Origin: Rubrivivax sp.
Lineage (GTDB): Bacteria > Pseudomonadota > Gammaproteobacteria > Burkholderiales > Burkholderiaceae_C
NCBI GenBank assembly: GCA_020720385.1
Contig: DYOR01000006.1
Location: 1-53,536, forward strand
Length of the DNA: 53,536 nt
Reading direction: 5' to 3'
The notes under the pieces were generated by a model. It was not told where the DNA came from and made no database searches. It saw nothing but the letters and a program-made list of their open reading frames with translations. The position numbers and the translations under genes were made by a program. This document shows positions 36,925 to 46,136 of this stretch, piece after piece. How positions within the stretch are numbered: position 1 is the first letter of the stretch; each line of letters begins with the position of its first letter.

Positions 36925-37400
36925 AACCCCGTCACCGCAGAATCGCCCTTGCCGGCGGCGTGCTGCTCACCGTGAGCGCGATCGCCGCGCTGGTGTTCAA
37001 CGCCTTGCAGAGCAGCATGGTGTTCTTCTATTCGCCCACCCAGGTCGGCGCCAAGGAAGTGCCCCTGGGCCGCACCTTCCGTATCGGTGGGCTGGTGAAA
37101 GAAGGCAGCCTGCAGCGCGATGGCGTGAACGTCAACTTCGTCGTCACCGACACGGCGCAGACGGTGCCGGTGCGCTACTCGGGCATCCTGCCCGACCTGT
37201 TCAAAGAGGGCAAAGGCGTGGTGGCGCAAGGCCAGCTCGAAGGCGAGGTCTTCGTCGCCCGCGAGGTGCTGGCCAAGCACGACGAGAACTACATGCCACC
37301 CGAGGCCGCCACGGCGCTGGAGAAGGCCCACCTGTCGGCCAAGCAAAGCCAGGGCACGCTGGTGCAGGGCGGCTCGATGGCACCGGAGGCCAGCCAGTGA
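36921..37400 (+). CDS. ccmE: Heme chaperone CcmE
   Basis: The 159-residue membrane-anchored periplasmic chaperone carries heme covalently bound to a His. That residue is the His of [13 protein letters not shown], the canonical motif. One N-terminal helix precedes a beta-barrel OB fold containing [17 protein letters not shown] and [21 protein letters not shown]. The C-terminal tail is extended and polar. The ccmF GTG overlaps its stop. Confidence 0.96.
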   Translation: MKPRHRRIALAGGVLLTVSAIAALVFNALQSSMVFFYSPTQVGAKEVPLGRTFRIGGLVKEGSLQRDGVNVNFVVTDTAQTVPVRYSGILPDLFKEGKGVVAQGQLEGEVFVAREVLAKHDENYMPPEAATALEKAHLSAKQSQGTLVQGGSMAPEASQ

Positions 37401-39409
37401 TCGCCGAACTGGGCCATTTCGCGCTGTGGCTGGCGCTGGCGGTGTCGCTGGTGCTGGGGGTGGTGCCGATGTGGGGCAGCCTGCGCGCACGCGAAGAGTG
37501 GATGGCGCTGGCGCGTCCTCTGGCGCTGCTCGTGTTTGCGCTGGTCGGCACAGCCTTCGCGTGCCTGACGATGGTGTTCGTGAACAACGACTTCTCGGTG
37601 CTCTACGTGGCCTCGAACTCGAACAGCGAGCTGCCGCTGATGTACCGCGCGGCCGGTGTGTGGGGCGGCCACGAGGGCTCGCTGCTGCTGTGGGCCTTCA
37701 TGCTCACGGTGTGGATGACCGCGGTGGTGTTCTTCAGCAAGCATCTGCCGCTCGAGGTGGTCTCGCGCATCCTGGCGGTGATGGGGCTGGTGGCGGTGGG
37801 CTTTTTGCTGTTCACGCTGATCACCTCCAACCCGTTCGAGCGCCTCTTCCCGGTGCCCGCGGACGGCCGCGACCTGAACCCGCTGCTGCAAGACCCGGGC
37901 ATGATCTTCCACCCGCCGATGCTCTACATGGGCTACGTCGGTTTCTCGGTGGCCTATGCCTTTGCGGTGGCGGCGTTGATCGGCGGCAAGCTCGACGCCC
38001 AATGGGCGCGCTGGACACGGCCCTGGACCGTGGTGGCCTGGATCTTCCTGACCCTGGGCGTTGCGCTGGGCAGCTGGTGGGCCTATTACGAACTGGGCTG
38101 GGGTGGCTGGTGGTTCTGGGACCCGGTCGAGAACGCGTCCTTCATGCCCTGGCTGGTGGGCACGGCGTTGATCCACTCGCTGGCCGTCACCGAAAAGCGC
38201 GGCGCCTTCAAGTCGTGGACGGTGCTGCTGGCGATCACGGCGTTCTCGCTGTCGCTGCTGGGCACCTTCCTGGTCCGCTCGGGTGTGCTGTCGTCGGTGC
38301 ACGCCTTTGCCACGGATCCGTCGCGCGGCCTGTTCATCCTCGCTTTCCTGGTGGTGGTGGTGGGGGCCTCGCTGACGCTGTACGCCTGGCGCGCGCCGTC
38401 GGTGGGCCTGGGCGCGCGCTTCGGGCTGCTGTCGCGCGAGTCGCTGCTGCTGGGCAACAACGTGATGCTGGCCGCGGCCATGGGTGCGGTGCTGTTGGGC
38501 ACGCTGTACCCGCTGCTGCTGGATGCGCTGGAGATGGGCAAGATCTCGGTCGGCCCGCCGTACTTCGACACCGTCTTCGTGCCGCTGCTGACGCCGGTGG
38601 TGTTCCTCATGGGCGTGGGGCCACTGGCGCGCTGGAAGCAGGCTTCGCTGCCCGAGCTGGTGCAGCGCCTGCGCTGGGCAGCCGTGGTGGCTGTCGTGGC
38701 CGGGTTGCTCAGCGGTTGGCTGGCCGGGCGCATCGCACCGATGGCCACCCTGGGCCTGGTGATGGGCTGGTGGCTGGTGGCCAGCGTGGCGGTTGATTTC
38801 TGGGGAAGAGTGAAGCCCGTGCCTGGCATGGCCCTGGCCGAGCGCGTGGCCAGGCTGCCGCGCGCCACGGCGGGCATGATGCTGGCGCACCTGGGGGTGG
38901 CGCTGTTCATCTTCGGCGTCACCATGGTCGGCACCTACCAGGTCGAGCGCGACGTGCGCATGGCGGTGGGCGACTCCACCACCGCCGGTGACTACACCTT
39001 TACCTTCAAGGGCGTGCGCGACGTGCAGGGCCCCAACTACGACGCCGCTCGCGGCACCGTCGAGGTCACCCGCAACGGCCAGGTCGTGACCGTGATGGAG
39101 CCCGAAAAGCGCATCTACCGCGTGCAGAGCAACCCGATGACCGAAGCTGCCATCGACACCGGGCTGACGCGCGACCTCTACGTGTCGCTCGGCGAGTTGG
39201 TGGCCGGCGACGCCTGGATCGTTCGCGTCTACTACAAGCCCTTCGTGAGCTGGATCTGGGGCGGCTGCGTGGTCATGGCGCTGGGCGGGCTGCTGGCCGC
39301 CACCGACCGCCGCTACCGCCTGCGCAAGGCCGACGCCACGCAACCCAGCCCCGAGCAGGCCCCTGCCACCACGGCGCAAGCCGCGGCCGGCGCCGCATCA
39401 CGCGCCTGA
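37397..39409 (+). CDS. ccmF: Cytochrome c heme lyase subunit CcmF
   Basis: The 670-residue protein attaches heme from CcmE to apocytochrome. It starts at GTG 37397, coupled to ccmE. About fifteen membrane helices are predicted. The heme-handling tryptophan motif is [19 protein letters not shown]. Conserved His are found in [37 protein letters not shown] and [13 protein letters not shown]. It is the only CcmF-type protein in the window, so it would also serve the CxxCK site of the octaheme protein unless another copy exists elsewhere. Confidence 0.96.
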   Translation: MIAELGHFALWLALAVSLVLGVVPMWGSLRAREEWMALARPLALLVFALVGTAFACLTMVFVNNDFSVLYVASNSNSELPLMYRAAGVWGGHEGSLLLWAFMLTVWMTAVVFFSKHLPLEVVSRILAVMGLVAVGFLLFTLITSNPFERLFPVPADGRDLNPLLQDPGMIFHPPMLYMGYVGFSVAYAFAVAALIGGKLDAQWARWTRPWTVVAWIFLTLGVALGSWWAYYELGWGGWWFWDPVENASFMPWLVGTALIHSLAVTEKRGAFKSWTVLLAITAFSLSLLGTFLVRSGVLSSVHAFATDPSRGLFILAFLVVVVGASLTLYAWRAPSVGLGARFGLLSRESLLLGNNVMLAAAMGAVLLGTLYPLLLDALEMGKISVGPPYFDTVFVPLLTPVVFLMGVGPLARWKQASLPELVQRLRWAAVVAVVAGLLSGWLAGRIAPMATLGLVMGWWLVASVAVDFWGRVKPVPGMALAERVARLPRATAGMMLAHLGVALFIFGVTMVGTYQVERDVRMAVGDSTTAGDYTFTFKGVRDVQGPNYDAARGTVEVTRNGQVVTVMEPEKRIYRVQSNPMTEAAIDTGLTRDLYVSLGELVAGDAWIVRVYYKPFVSWIWGGCVVMALGGLLAATDRRYRLRKADATQPSPEQAPATTAQAAAGAASRA

Positions 39410-39440
39410 GCGGCCGTCACTGGTACCAGCCCCTAGCCCC

Positions 39441-39965
39441 ATGAAAAGCCTCAAGTTCCTGATCCCGCTGTCGCTGTTTGTCCTGCTGGCGGTCTTTCTG
39501 GCCGTCGGCCTGCGCCTGAACCCGCGCGAAGTGCCTTCGCCGCTGATCGGCAAGCCGGCGCCTGATTTCACGCTGCCGACGCTGCACCAGCCCGAGGCCA
39601 CGATCTCGCGCAAGGACCTGCTCGGGCAGGTCTGGATCCTCAACGTCTGGGCCTCATGGTGCGTGGCCTGCCGTGAAGAGCACCCGGCGGTGGTCGAGTT
39701 CGGCCGGCGCAAGATCGTGCCCATCTACGGCCTGAACTACAAAGACACGCGCGACGCCGGGATGCAGTGGTTGGCCCGCCTGGGCAACCCTTACGTGGCC
39801 TCGCTTTTCGACGCCGACGGCAAGCTGGGCATCGACTTCGGCGTGTACGGCGTGCCCGAGACCTTCGTCATCGACCGCCAGGGCGTGATCCGCTTCAAGC
39901 ACATCGGCCCGATGACGCCGCAGATCCTGCGCGAGCAGATCGAGCCGTTGGTGAAGTCGCTTTGA
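39441..39965 (+). CDS. ccmG: Thiol:disulfide interchange protein CcmG/DsbE
   Basis: The 174-residue membrane-anchored thioredoxin-like protein keeps apocytochrome cysteines reduced. The active site WASWCVACREEHP is present, as are the GVYGVPETFVIDRQG strand with the cis-Pro and one N-terminal helix (LIPLSLFVLLAVFLAVGL). It lies 31 bp after ccmF. Confidence 0.95.
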   Translation: MKSLKFLIPLSLFVLLAVFLAVGLRLNPREVPSPLIGKPAPDFTLPTLHQPEATISRKDLLGQVWILNVWASWCVACREEHPAVVEFGRRKIVPIYGLNYKDTRDAGMQWLARLGNPYVASLFDADGKLGIDFGVYGVPETFVIDRQGVIRFKHIGPMTPQILREQIEPLVKSL

Positions 39966-40005
39966 GCACCGCCGACAAGCGGCTCTTCAGCCTCCCCCCA
40001 GAACC

Positions 40006-40491
40006 ATGAATATCGCCAAGACCCTGTTGCGCCGCCTGGCGGCGACTGTGCTGTGCCTCACGCTGGCCGGCCCCGCCCTGGCCGGCGAGGCCGCCCCGGC
40101 GGCGCAAGACCCCGCGCTGGAGAAGCAGATGCTCAGCGTGGCCGCCGAGTTGCGCTGCCTGGTCTGCCAGAACCAGACCATTGCCGACTCCAACGCCGAG
40201 CTTGCCGTGGACCTGCGCAACCAGGTGCGCGACATGCTGCGCAAGGGCCAGACGCAAGACCAGATCATCGACTACATGACCGCCCGCTACGGCGACTTCG
40301 TGCTCTACCGCCCGCCGCTGAAGCAGACCACCGCCCTGCTGTGGTTCGGCCCCGCACTGCTGCTGCTTGTTGCCGTGGCGGGCCTGGTGCTGGCGCTGCG
40401 CCGCCGCTCGCGTCTGCCCGACGACCAGTTCGATGCCGAAGCCGAACTGGCCGAAGACAACCCCGTGCTGCCGGGCCGCCCCGCGCCCTGA
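40006..40491 (+). CDS. ccmH: Cytochrome c maturation protein CcmH (CycL type)
   Basis: The 161-residue protein presents apocytochrome to the heme lyase by thiol exchange. The active motif LRCLVCQNQTIADSNAELAVDLR is intact. A signal peptide ends near AGEAAP, and one C-terminal membrane helix (LLWFGPALLLLVAVAGLVLAL) anchors it. It is the short CcmH form, with the TPR part encoded separately as CcmI. Confidence 0.95.
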   Translation: MNIAKTLLRRLAATVLCLTLAGPALAGEAAPAAQDPALEKQMLSVAAELRCLVCQNQTIADSNAELAVDLRNQVRDMLRKGQTQDQIIDYMTARYGDFVLYRPPLKQTTALLWFGPALLLLVAVAGLVLALRRRSRLPDDQFDAEAELAEDNPVLPGRPAP

Positions 40492-40496
40492 CCCCA

Positions 40497-41744
40497 ATGA
40501 CGCCCAACGTACAAGCGCTGCGCCAGCAGCTTCAGGATCTGCGCGCGCGCCACGCCGCAGGCTCGATCACCCCGGAACAATTCGCCGCCGACAAGGCGCG
40601 CATCGAGCGCGCGCTGCTCGACGCGCTCGAGCACGACGGGCCGCCGGCTGCAAGCAGCGGCGCCGCGGCTGCCGGCCGCGGCCGGCGTGCCGGGGTGCAG
40701 ACCTGGTCCTTGCTCGGCGTGTTCATCGTCGCCGTCGCGGCGGTCGGCTACGCCCTCACCGGCTCGCCCGACAAGATCAGCACCGTGCCCGGCGAGGGCA
40801 CCGCCGCGGCCGGCGCGGGTCACGAGATGGACGCCAAGCAGATGGCCGAACTCGTGCAGCGCCTGGCCGAGCGCATGCAGGCCAACCCGGGCGACATCGA
40901 GGGCTGGCTCATGCTCGGGCGCTCGTACGCGGCAATGGGCCGCGCCGACGACGCCTTGGCGGCATTCGACAAGGCCATCAAGCTGCGCCCGGACGACGCC
41001 AACGCGCTGGCCGACTACGCCGACGTGCTGGCGGTGAAGAACGGCGGCACGCTCGAAGGCGAGCCGATGCGGCTCATCGAGCAGGCGCTGAAGGCCGACG
41101 CCACGCACGTCAAGGCCCTGGTGCTCTCCGGTACGGGCGCCTTCAATCGGGGCGACTTCGCCGGCGCGGTGGCGATGTGGGACCGCGCGGTGCAGGCCGG
41201 CCCGCAAGACCACCCGCTGGTGCAGATGGCTGCGGCCGGCGCTACCGAGGCGCGCACGCGCGGCAAGCTGCCTTTGCCGTCCGCGGACGCGACGTCCGAC
41301 GCCAGCACCCGCACAGCGCCCGTGGGGCCGCAGGCCGCACTGCCGGCAACGGCTGGTGCGGCGCCATCACCGCATGCTGCGGCCTCGGCCGTGGATGCCA
41401 GCAAGTCCGTCAGCGGTACGGTCACGCTCAAGCCCGAGTGGCAAGGCCGGGTCTCGCCCGAAGACAGCGTCTACGTCTACGCGCGCGCCGCCGGCGGCTC
41501 GCGCATGCCGCTGGCCCTGCTGCAAAAGAAGGTCAAGGACTTGCCGATCCGCTTCACGCTGGACGACAGCACGGCCATGTCGCCGTCCACCAAGCTGTCG
41601 AGCGTGGCGCAGGTGATCGTCGGGGCGCGGATCACAAAGACCGGTCAGGCAACGGCCCAGCCAGGTGACCTGGAAGGCGCCAGCCAGCCGGTGGCTCTGG
41701 GCGCCGTGGCGGTGGCCGTTCAGATCTCGACCGAGGTCAAGTAG
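40497..41744 (+). CDS. ccmI: Cytochrome c maturation TPR protein CcmI (form with a single membrane helix)
   Basis: The 415-residue protein holds apocytochrome c for heme attachment. It has a charged N-terminal segment of about 60 residues, one membrane helix (SLLGVFIVAVAAVGYALTG), TPR repeats at about residues 110-260 (IEGWLMLGRSYAAMGRADDALAAFDKAI), an Ala/Pro linker and a C-terminal domain beginning SVSGTVTLKPEW. Standard CcmI proteins have a first membrane helix before the charged loop; here the protein begins directly with the loop. Either the helix was lost or I miss an upstream start; no in-frame ATG or hydrophobic stretch is seen upstream. Compare the short paralogue at 52153-52899. Confidence 0.9.
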   Translation: MTPNVQALRQQLQDLRARHAAGSITPEQFAADKARIERALLDALEHDGPPAASSGAAAAGRGRRAGVQTWSLLGVFIVAVAAVGYALTGSPDKISTVPGEGTAAAGAGHEMDAKQMAELVQRLAERMQANPGDIEGWLMLGRSYAAMGRADDALAAFDKAIKLRPDDANALADYADVLAVKNGGTLEGEPMRLIEQALKADATHVKALVLSGTGAFNRGDFAGAVAMWDRAVQAGPQDHPLVQMAAAGATEARTRGKLPLPSADATSDASTRTAPVGPQAALPATAGAAPSPHAAASAVDASKSVSGTVTLKPEWQGRVSPEDSVYVYARAAGGSRMPLALLQKKVKDLPIRFTLDDSTAMSPSTKLSSVAQVIVGARITKTGQATAQPGDLEGASQPVALGAVAVAVQISTEVK

Positions 41745-41789
41745 GCCTTCCGGGCAAGGCGGTTCCCGAGGGCGCCGCTTGTTCGCGCT

Positions 41790-41808
41790 ACGGGCCCCGC
41801 GGGGCCGT
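41790..41808. terminator. Hairpin between the convergent ccmI and napC genes
   Basis: A GGCCCCGCGGGGCC palindrome (41793-41806) with near-matching flanks lies between the two stop codons. There is no long T-run on either strand, so termination efficiency is uncertain. It probably helps separate the converging transcripts. Confidence 0.5.
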
Positions 41809-41813
41809 CTCGG

Positions 41814-42509
41814 TCAGCTCTTGGCCGCCGAAGCCTCTTCCCCAGCCGGTTTGGCTTCGGGCTTGGGCTCGGCCTTGGCGTCGTCGGCCGGCTTGGTCTT
41901 GTCGGCCTTGCCGGCGTCTTCGGGTTCAACGGGCTCGGCGTGGGCCATGCCGGTGTGGCAATCGATGCAGGTCGCCTTGCCCGAGGTGAACTTCTTGTGC
42001 GACTTGACGGCGTCTTCCGACTGCTTGCTCGTGTCCCAGGTTTCCGGGTTGTGGCAGGTGCGGCAGTTGGCCGAGTTGTTGGCGCGCATGTCGTCCCAGA
42101 CATGGTTGGCCAGTTCCCAGCGCCGGGCTTCGAACTTCTCCTTCGTGGAAATCGTGCCCTGGAACTCGGCGATCACGTCGCGCACGCCCGCGCGGGCCTT
42201 GTAGATCAGCTTCTCGGGGTAGCTGTGCGGCACGTGGCAGTCGGTGCAGCCCGCATGCACGCCGGTGCGGTTATGACCGTGTGCCGACTTCTGATATTCG
42301 GGGTACACGAACTGCGCGTGCGAATGGCACGCGGTGCCGCAGAACTCGTTGGTGCCCGACCAAGCCACGCCGACCTGGGTGCCCACCGTGGCGCCAAAGC
42401 CCAGCACCACGCCAAGCAGCAGCAACGCGAAGACCGACCACTTGGCCGATGGCGAGAACAGCCAGCGCAGGAATCGGCGCAACAGGCCAGGCTGGGAAGT
42501 GGGTGACAT
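41814..42509 (-). CDS. napC: NapC/NirT-type tetraheme cytochrome c (quinol dehydrogenase) with one CX3CH heme site
   Basis: The 231-residue membrane-anchored cytochrome takes electrons from quinol and passes them to periplasmic reductases. One helix (residues 23-47) precedes the heme domain. Three sites are regular: CTDCH (88-92), CRTCH (149-153) and CIDCH (181-185). The first site is C57-GTA-C61-H62, a CX3CH spacing and not CXXCH; the DNA reads tgc ggc acc gcg tgc cat, so it is not a reading error on my part. A charged, Pro/Ala-rich tail of about 40 residues follows. Electrons could go to NapAB or to the octaheme reductase. It is separated from napB by three cytochrome genes. Confidence 0.88.
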   Translation of the reverse strand: MSPTSQPGLLRRFLRWLFSPSAKWSVFALLLLGVVLGFGATVGTQVGVAWSGTNEFCGTACHSHAQFVYPEYQKSAHGHNRTGVHAGCTDCHVPHSYPEKLIYKARAGVRDVIAEFQGTISTKEKFEARRWELANHVWDDMRANNSANCRTCHNPETWDTSKQSEDAVKSHKKFTSGKATCIDCHTGMAHAEPVEPEDAGKADKTKPADDAKAEPKPEAKPAGEEASAAKS

Positions 42510-42600
42510 GGGGTGAGTTCTCCGTGGCGGCTGCGGCCGGCCGGCTTGGCATCAGCGCTGCCGGGGGCCCGGGTTGCAGGGCACAGCCCGCGCCGGCTGT

Positions 42601-42626
42601 CGGCCGGTCCTTTGAAGGGCCGGCCG
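42601..42626 (-). terminator. Hairpin between the small cytochrome c gene and napC
   Basis: CGGCCGGTCCTT and AAGGGCCGGCCG form a 12-bp stem with one mismatch and a 2-base loop, located 20 bp after the cytochrome stop on the minus strand. No T-run follows, so partial termination or mRNA stabilisation that sets the ratio of cytochrome to NapC is more likely than full termination. Confidence 0.5.
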
Positions 42627-42646
42627 GTGGTCGGCGCGATGCGCGC

Positions 42647-42958
42647 TTACTTGCGCGACAGCACGTAAGCGACGACGGCCTTGATCTCGTCGTCGCTGGC
42701 CTTGAGCTGCTTGTGGTCGTCTTCGTCGCCCATCTTGCCACCTGCCTTCAGGCCCGCAAAGAGCTTGTTGGCGGCATCGGCCTTGCCGGCGTACTTGGCC
42801 GCCACGTCCTTGTAGGACGGGCCCTTCTTGCTCGTCGTTTCCTTGTGGCACTTGGTGCACTTGTTGGAGGCGATGATCTCTTCGGCCGAAGCGGCATAGG
42901 CGCTGCCGCCCAAGGCAAGGGCAAGCAAGGCGGCGGTGGTGGCAAGCGACAGTTTCAT
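42647..42958 (-). CDS. Small class I cytochrome c
   Basis: The 103-residue precursor has a signal peptide of about 22 residues ending AYAAS, one heme site CTKCH (residues 34-38) and a likely axial Met in GGKMGDED. The mature size of about 80 residues and the C-terminal helix IKAVVAYVLSRK resemble cytochrome c551/c552 or c5-type electron carriers. It could shuttle electrons among NapC, the diheme cytochromes, and the nitrate or nitrite reductases in the periplasm. Confidence 0.92.
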   Translation of the reverse strand: MKLSLATTAALLALALGGSAYAASAEEIIASNKCTKCHKETTSKKGPSYKDVAAKYAGKADAANKLFAGLKAGGKMGDEDDHKQLKASDDEIKAVVAYVLSRK

Positions 42959-43192
42959 CAGTGTTCTCCGATTGGATTTGGCGGGGCGGTTCAGATCGAC
43001 TTGAAACCGACCCAGAGCCCAAGCACGAAAGGTGCGCCACGGACGACTCCGAATTCCGAGGCCAGTGACGCGTGTGCCGGGATTTTACCGATCCGCCATG
43101 CCGATATCCTTGACCTGGGTCAGGCCTGCATCGGGTGCGTCGCCGCCACGCCCGGACCTCGGCACCTGCGCGGCGAGCGCCGCCTTCAGCCT

Positions 43193-43879
43193 TCAGCGCA
43201 GCGCTTGCACCGGCAGGCGCGACATGTGGTCGGCCAGCGCCTCGATGCTCTCGTTGCTCAGGCCCTTCACGACGTCGCGCATGCGCGGGTTGGCATTCGT
43301 TCTCGTGCCGTCGCGGATGTCGATCGTCTCGCGCCGCAGGTACTTGTAGTGCTGTCCGGATACACGGGGGTAGAAGCGCTGCGCGTCGCCCTCGCCGGCG
43401 TTGCCGTGGCAGTGCGCGCACTCGGCTTCATAGGTCTTGCGCGCCTGTGCCAGCCCACGGCCGGGACCGCGTCCGTGATCGGGCGGCACCGGCAGCGCTG
43501 CCAGGTACGCGGCGATGTCGGCAATGTCCTGCGGGCCGATCACGTGGCGGTCGGCAAAGGGCAGCATCTTGGTGTTGAGCCGGCGCCCAGCGCGCACGTC
43601 CGTGAGCTGCTTGATGAGCACCGTGGCGTGCTGTCCGGCCAGGCGCGGGTAGCTGCCGTCGGGCCGGCCCAGCGCCTGCGCGCGGTGGCAGCCCTGGCAG
43701 ATCTCGAAGGCGATGGCGCCGCGCGCCGCGTCGCCCTGTGCCTGCAGGGCCTGCAGCTTCTCGCCCTGCATGGTGTTCCACTGCGGCTCGGGTTCGCTGG
43801 GCGGTGGCGTCTGCGCCAGCGCCAGTGCGCAGGCGAGCGCCAGTGCGCAGGCCGGCCAGGAATGCGTTGTGCGGAACAT
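43193..43879 (-). CDS. Diheme cytochrome c (c4-like)
   Basis: The 228-residue exported protein has a signal peptide ending near ALAQTPP and two heme sites, CQGCH and CAHCH, in two class I domains. YPRLAGQHATVLIKQL and YPRVSGQHYKYL are the paired c4-type repeats. An axial Met is likely in NTKMLPFADRHV, with another in NPRMRDVV. It is one of two c4-like proteins in tandem between napB and the small cytochrome. Confidence 0.9.
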   Translation of the reverse strand: MFRTTHSWPACALALACALALAQTPPPSEPEPQWNTMQGEKLQALQAQGDAARGAIAFEICQGCHRAQALGRPDGSYPRLAGQHATVLIKQLTDVRAGRRLNTKMLPFADRHVIGPQDIADIAAYLAALPVPPDHGRGPGRGLAQARKTYEAECAHCHGNAGEGDAQRFYPRVSGQHYKYLRRETIDIRDGTRTNANPRMRDVVKGLSNESIEALADHMSRLPVQALR

Positions 43880-43957
43880 GCGTTTGGCCTTCTGCGGGTG
43901 CGGGTGTGGGTGCGGTGCGGGCGGCGTGGACGGCGCGCGTTTGCCGGGTCGGCAGGG

Positions 43958-44584
43958 CTAGGGCAGGGTGGCAAGGTACTCGGACACCGCGACCATCTCG
44001 GCCTCGCTCATGCGCGCGGCCACTGCGCGCATGATGCGTGCCTTGTCGTTGCTGCGTGTGCCCGCCTTGAACTGCTTCATCTGCGCCAGCGTGTAGGCCG
44101 CGTGCTGACCCGCCAGGCGCGGATAGCGGTGGTTGCCGGCCCCCTCGGGCTGGTGGCAGCCGAAGCAGGCCGGCACGTCGGTACGCGTGTTGCCATCCTC
44201 ATACAGGCGCTTGCCGGCGGCAACGGCTTTCTTGTTGCCGCGCGGGCGTGGGCCCGACGGCGTCTGCTCGGCATAGTAGGTGGCCAGGCCGGTGATGTCG
44301 GCGGCCTGAATCTGTGCCAGGAAGGGCGCCATGGCAGCATTCTCGCGCTTGCCTGAAATGAAGTCCTCGAGCTGCTTGGCGATGTGGTCGGCCTGCTGGC
44401 CGGCCAGCCTCGGGATGGCTGGCGCGCTGCTGTTGCCGCCTTCGCCGTGGCACGACACGCACAGGCGGGTCACGAGTTCGGTGGCGTCCGCTTGCGCCAA
44501 GGAGCAGGCAGCGAGCAGCGGCAAGGCGAAAAGGAAGTCCCACCGTGGAAAGGGGCCGCGCTGACGAGAGGTTCTAAGGAGCAT
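43958..44584 (-). CDS. Diheme cytochrome c (c4-like)
   Basis: The 208-residue protein starts at ATG 44584 with AGGA close upstream. A signal peptide (FLFALPLLAACSLAQADA) is followed by CVSCH and CFGCH heme sites and the c4 repeats IPRLAGQQADHIAKQLEDF and YPRLAGQHAAYTLAQMKQF. Axial Met candidates are in NAAMAPFL and RIMRAVAA. The cysteine in the signal region could be read as a lipobox (LAAC), so membrane attachment is possible. It follows napB after a 127-bp gap. Confidence 0.9.
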   Translation of the reverse strand: MLLRTSRQRGPFPRWDFLFALPLLAACSLAQADATELVTRLCVSCHGEGGNSSAPAIPRLAGQQADHIAKQLEDFISGKRENAAMAPFLAQIQAADITGLATYYAEQTPSGPRPRGNKKAVAAGKRLYEDGNTRTDVPACFGCHQPEGAGNHRYPRLAGQHAAYTLAQMKQFKAGTRSNDKARIMRAVAARMSEAEMVAVSEYLATLP

Positions 44585-44711
44585 GGACTGGGCCAGGGGG
44601 AACGGGGGGCGAGATGGCGCATCGTAGCGCGGGCGCGCACGGGCCGCACTACAAGCACCGCCGCGCGCCACCTGCGCCGCGGCGGCGACGCCAGGCCGTC
44701 GACCCGATGCC

Positions 44712-45155
44712 TCAGTTGGAGACGTTGCGCACCAGCGGCTGCACCTCGGCCTGTGGCGCGTGGCAGGTCATGCAGTTGAACTGCTTGCCCGCCAGGGCCA
44801 TGGCCTGGCCGGGCAGGGCCACGTAGTGGTTGGCCGGCGCCGGCCGCGGCTTACCCGCAGCCACCGGCTTGCCGATGTTCCTGGGCTTGTCGTGGCACTC
44901 CAGGCATTCGTTGTTCTTGAAGGTCAGCGGCAGGTACTCATCGACCGCGTGCGTGATCATCGGCGGCATGCCCGAGCCGGGCAGCGGTGCGATGACGCCG
45001 GAGGCTTTCTCGGCGTCGTACCCGAAGGGTGAGGGCTTGACGACGTCGAAGACGCTGGCCTTGCGCAGGCTGACCTGGCTGTCCTCGATGGCCACGGCGG
45101 CGCAGCCGGCCAGGGCAGCCAGGACCACGGCGGCAAGGAGTGCGGGACGCTTCAT
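44712..45155 (-). CDS. napB: Periplasmic nitrate reductase diheme subunit NapB, possibly lipid-anchored
   Basis: The 147-residue protein passes electrons to NapA. Two heme sites are seen, CLECHDK (84-88) and CMTCHAPQ (128-132), with the NapB motif PPMITHAVDEYLPLTFKNNECLECH and NHYVALPG carrying axial His residues. The signal segment contains LAGC at residues 15-18, a good lipobox, so the protein may be a lipoprotein and not soluble. Its start overlaps the napH stop by 4 bp. Confidence 0.93.
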   Translation of the reverse strand: MKRPALLAAVVLAALAGCAAVAIEDSQVSLRKASVFDVVKPSPFGYDAEKASGVIAPLPGSGMPPMITHAVDEYLPLTFKNNECLECHDKPRNIGKPVAAGKPRPAPANHYVALPGQAMALAGKQFNCMTCHAPQAEVQPLVRNVSN

Positions 45156-46123
45156 GAAGAACCTCCGGATACAGGGGGTGCGCTGCCGACCGGCTGAACA
45201 GGGGCAGCGTGGATACGAAAACGCAGGTCGAAATTCAGGCACTGCTCGGGGCACACGGCCACGCAGGCGCCACAGTTCGTGCATTCGCCGCTGACCACCA
45301 CGCCGATCGGGGCGATCTCGTTGAAGTGCAATACGCGCGGCTCGGGGCAGGCCTTGACGCAGTCGCCGCAGCGTGAACAACGGGCATCGTCGAAGGCCAC
45401 CTTGATGAGCCCGACGCGCCCCACCAGCGCCCAGAATGCCCCCAGCGGGCACAAGTGGCCACACCAGCCGCGCTGCAGCACCAGGGTGTCGATGAGCCAG
45501 ATGCCCAACGCCGCGCCCAGCCCCAGGCCGACGCCGTAGATCAGCTCGCGGTGCAGCATGGCGATCGGGCTGTAGGCCTCGAACGCCGCCAGCCCTGCCA
45601 GCGCCGAGACCACCAGCGCCAGGGCCAGCGCGACGTAGCGCGTGTTCGGCGGCAGGCGCACCAGGTCGCGGCTGATGTCCACGCCGAGCTTGTGGCGCGA
45701 CCAGGCCGCCGCATCGGTGACGATGTTCATCGGGCAGACCCAGGAGCAGAACATGCGTCCACCGAGCAAGGCATAGATTGCCAGCGTGAGCAGGGCGCCG
45801 AGCAGCACCTCGCTGGCCAGCGGGTGGCGTGCCACGAGCATCTGCAGCGTCGCAAAGGGGTCGGCCAAGGGGATGCTGCCGAACAGTTGCGCCGACGACA
45901 GGTTGCCGGTGAGCAGCGGCACGCCGAGCAGCTTCCAGCCCCAGTGCAGGCTGCCGTAGAAGAGCAACAGCACGCCGATTTGCACCGCACGGCGGGAGAG
46001 CATGAAGCGTTCGCGATGCAGCCATTGGCCCGGTGTGGCCGGGCGCGCCAGGTGGCGCACCGGTGGCCTGCGCGCGCCGGCCGTGGCCTTGTTCGGGTGG
46101 TCTGGGGTGGCGGGTTTGCTCAT
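45152..46123 (-). CDS. napH: Quinol dehydrogenase membrane subunit NapH
   Basis: The 323-residue inner membrane protein has four helices and two cytoplasmic [4Fe-4S] motifs near the C-terminus, CSRCGDCVKACP and CTNCGACVAVCP. The conserved cysteine pairs in GRMFCSWVCPMN and GWCGHLCPLG are also present. NapH accepts electrons from quinol and works with NapG. An N-terminal basic extension of about 40 residues precedes the first helix. Confidence 0.95.
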   Translation of the reverse strand: MSKPATPDHPNKATAGARRPPVRHLARPATPGQWLHRERFMLSRRAVQIGVLLLFYGSLHWGWKLLGVPLLTGNLSSAQLFGSIPLADPFATLQMLVARHPLASEVLLGALLTLAIYALLGGRMFCSWVCPMNIVTDAAAWSRHKLGVDISRDLVRLPPNTRYVALALALVVSALAGLAAFEAYSPIAMLHRELIYGVGLGLGAALGIWLIDTLVLQRGWCGHLCPLGAFWALVGRVGLIKVAFDDARCSRCGDCVKACPEPRVLHFNEIAPIGVVVSGECTNCGACVAVCPEQCLNFDLRFRIHAAPVQPVGSAPPVSGGSS

Positions 46124-46136
46124 GTCGCGCCGTGCA

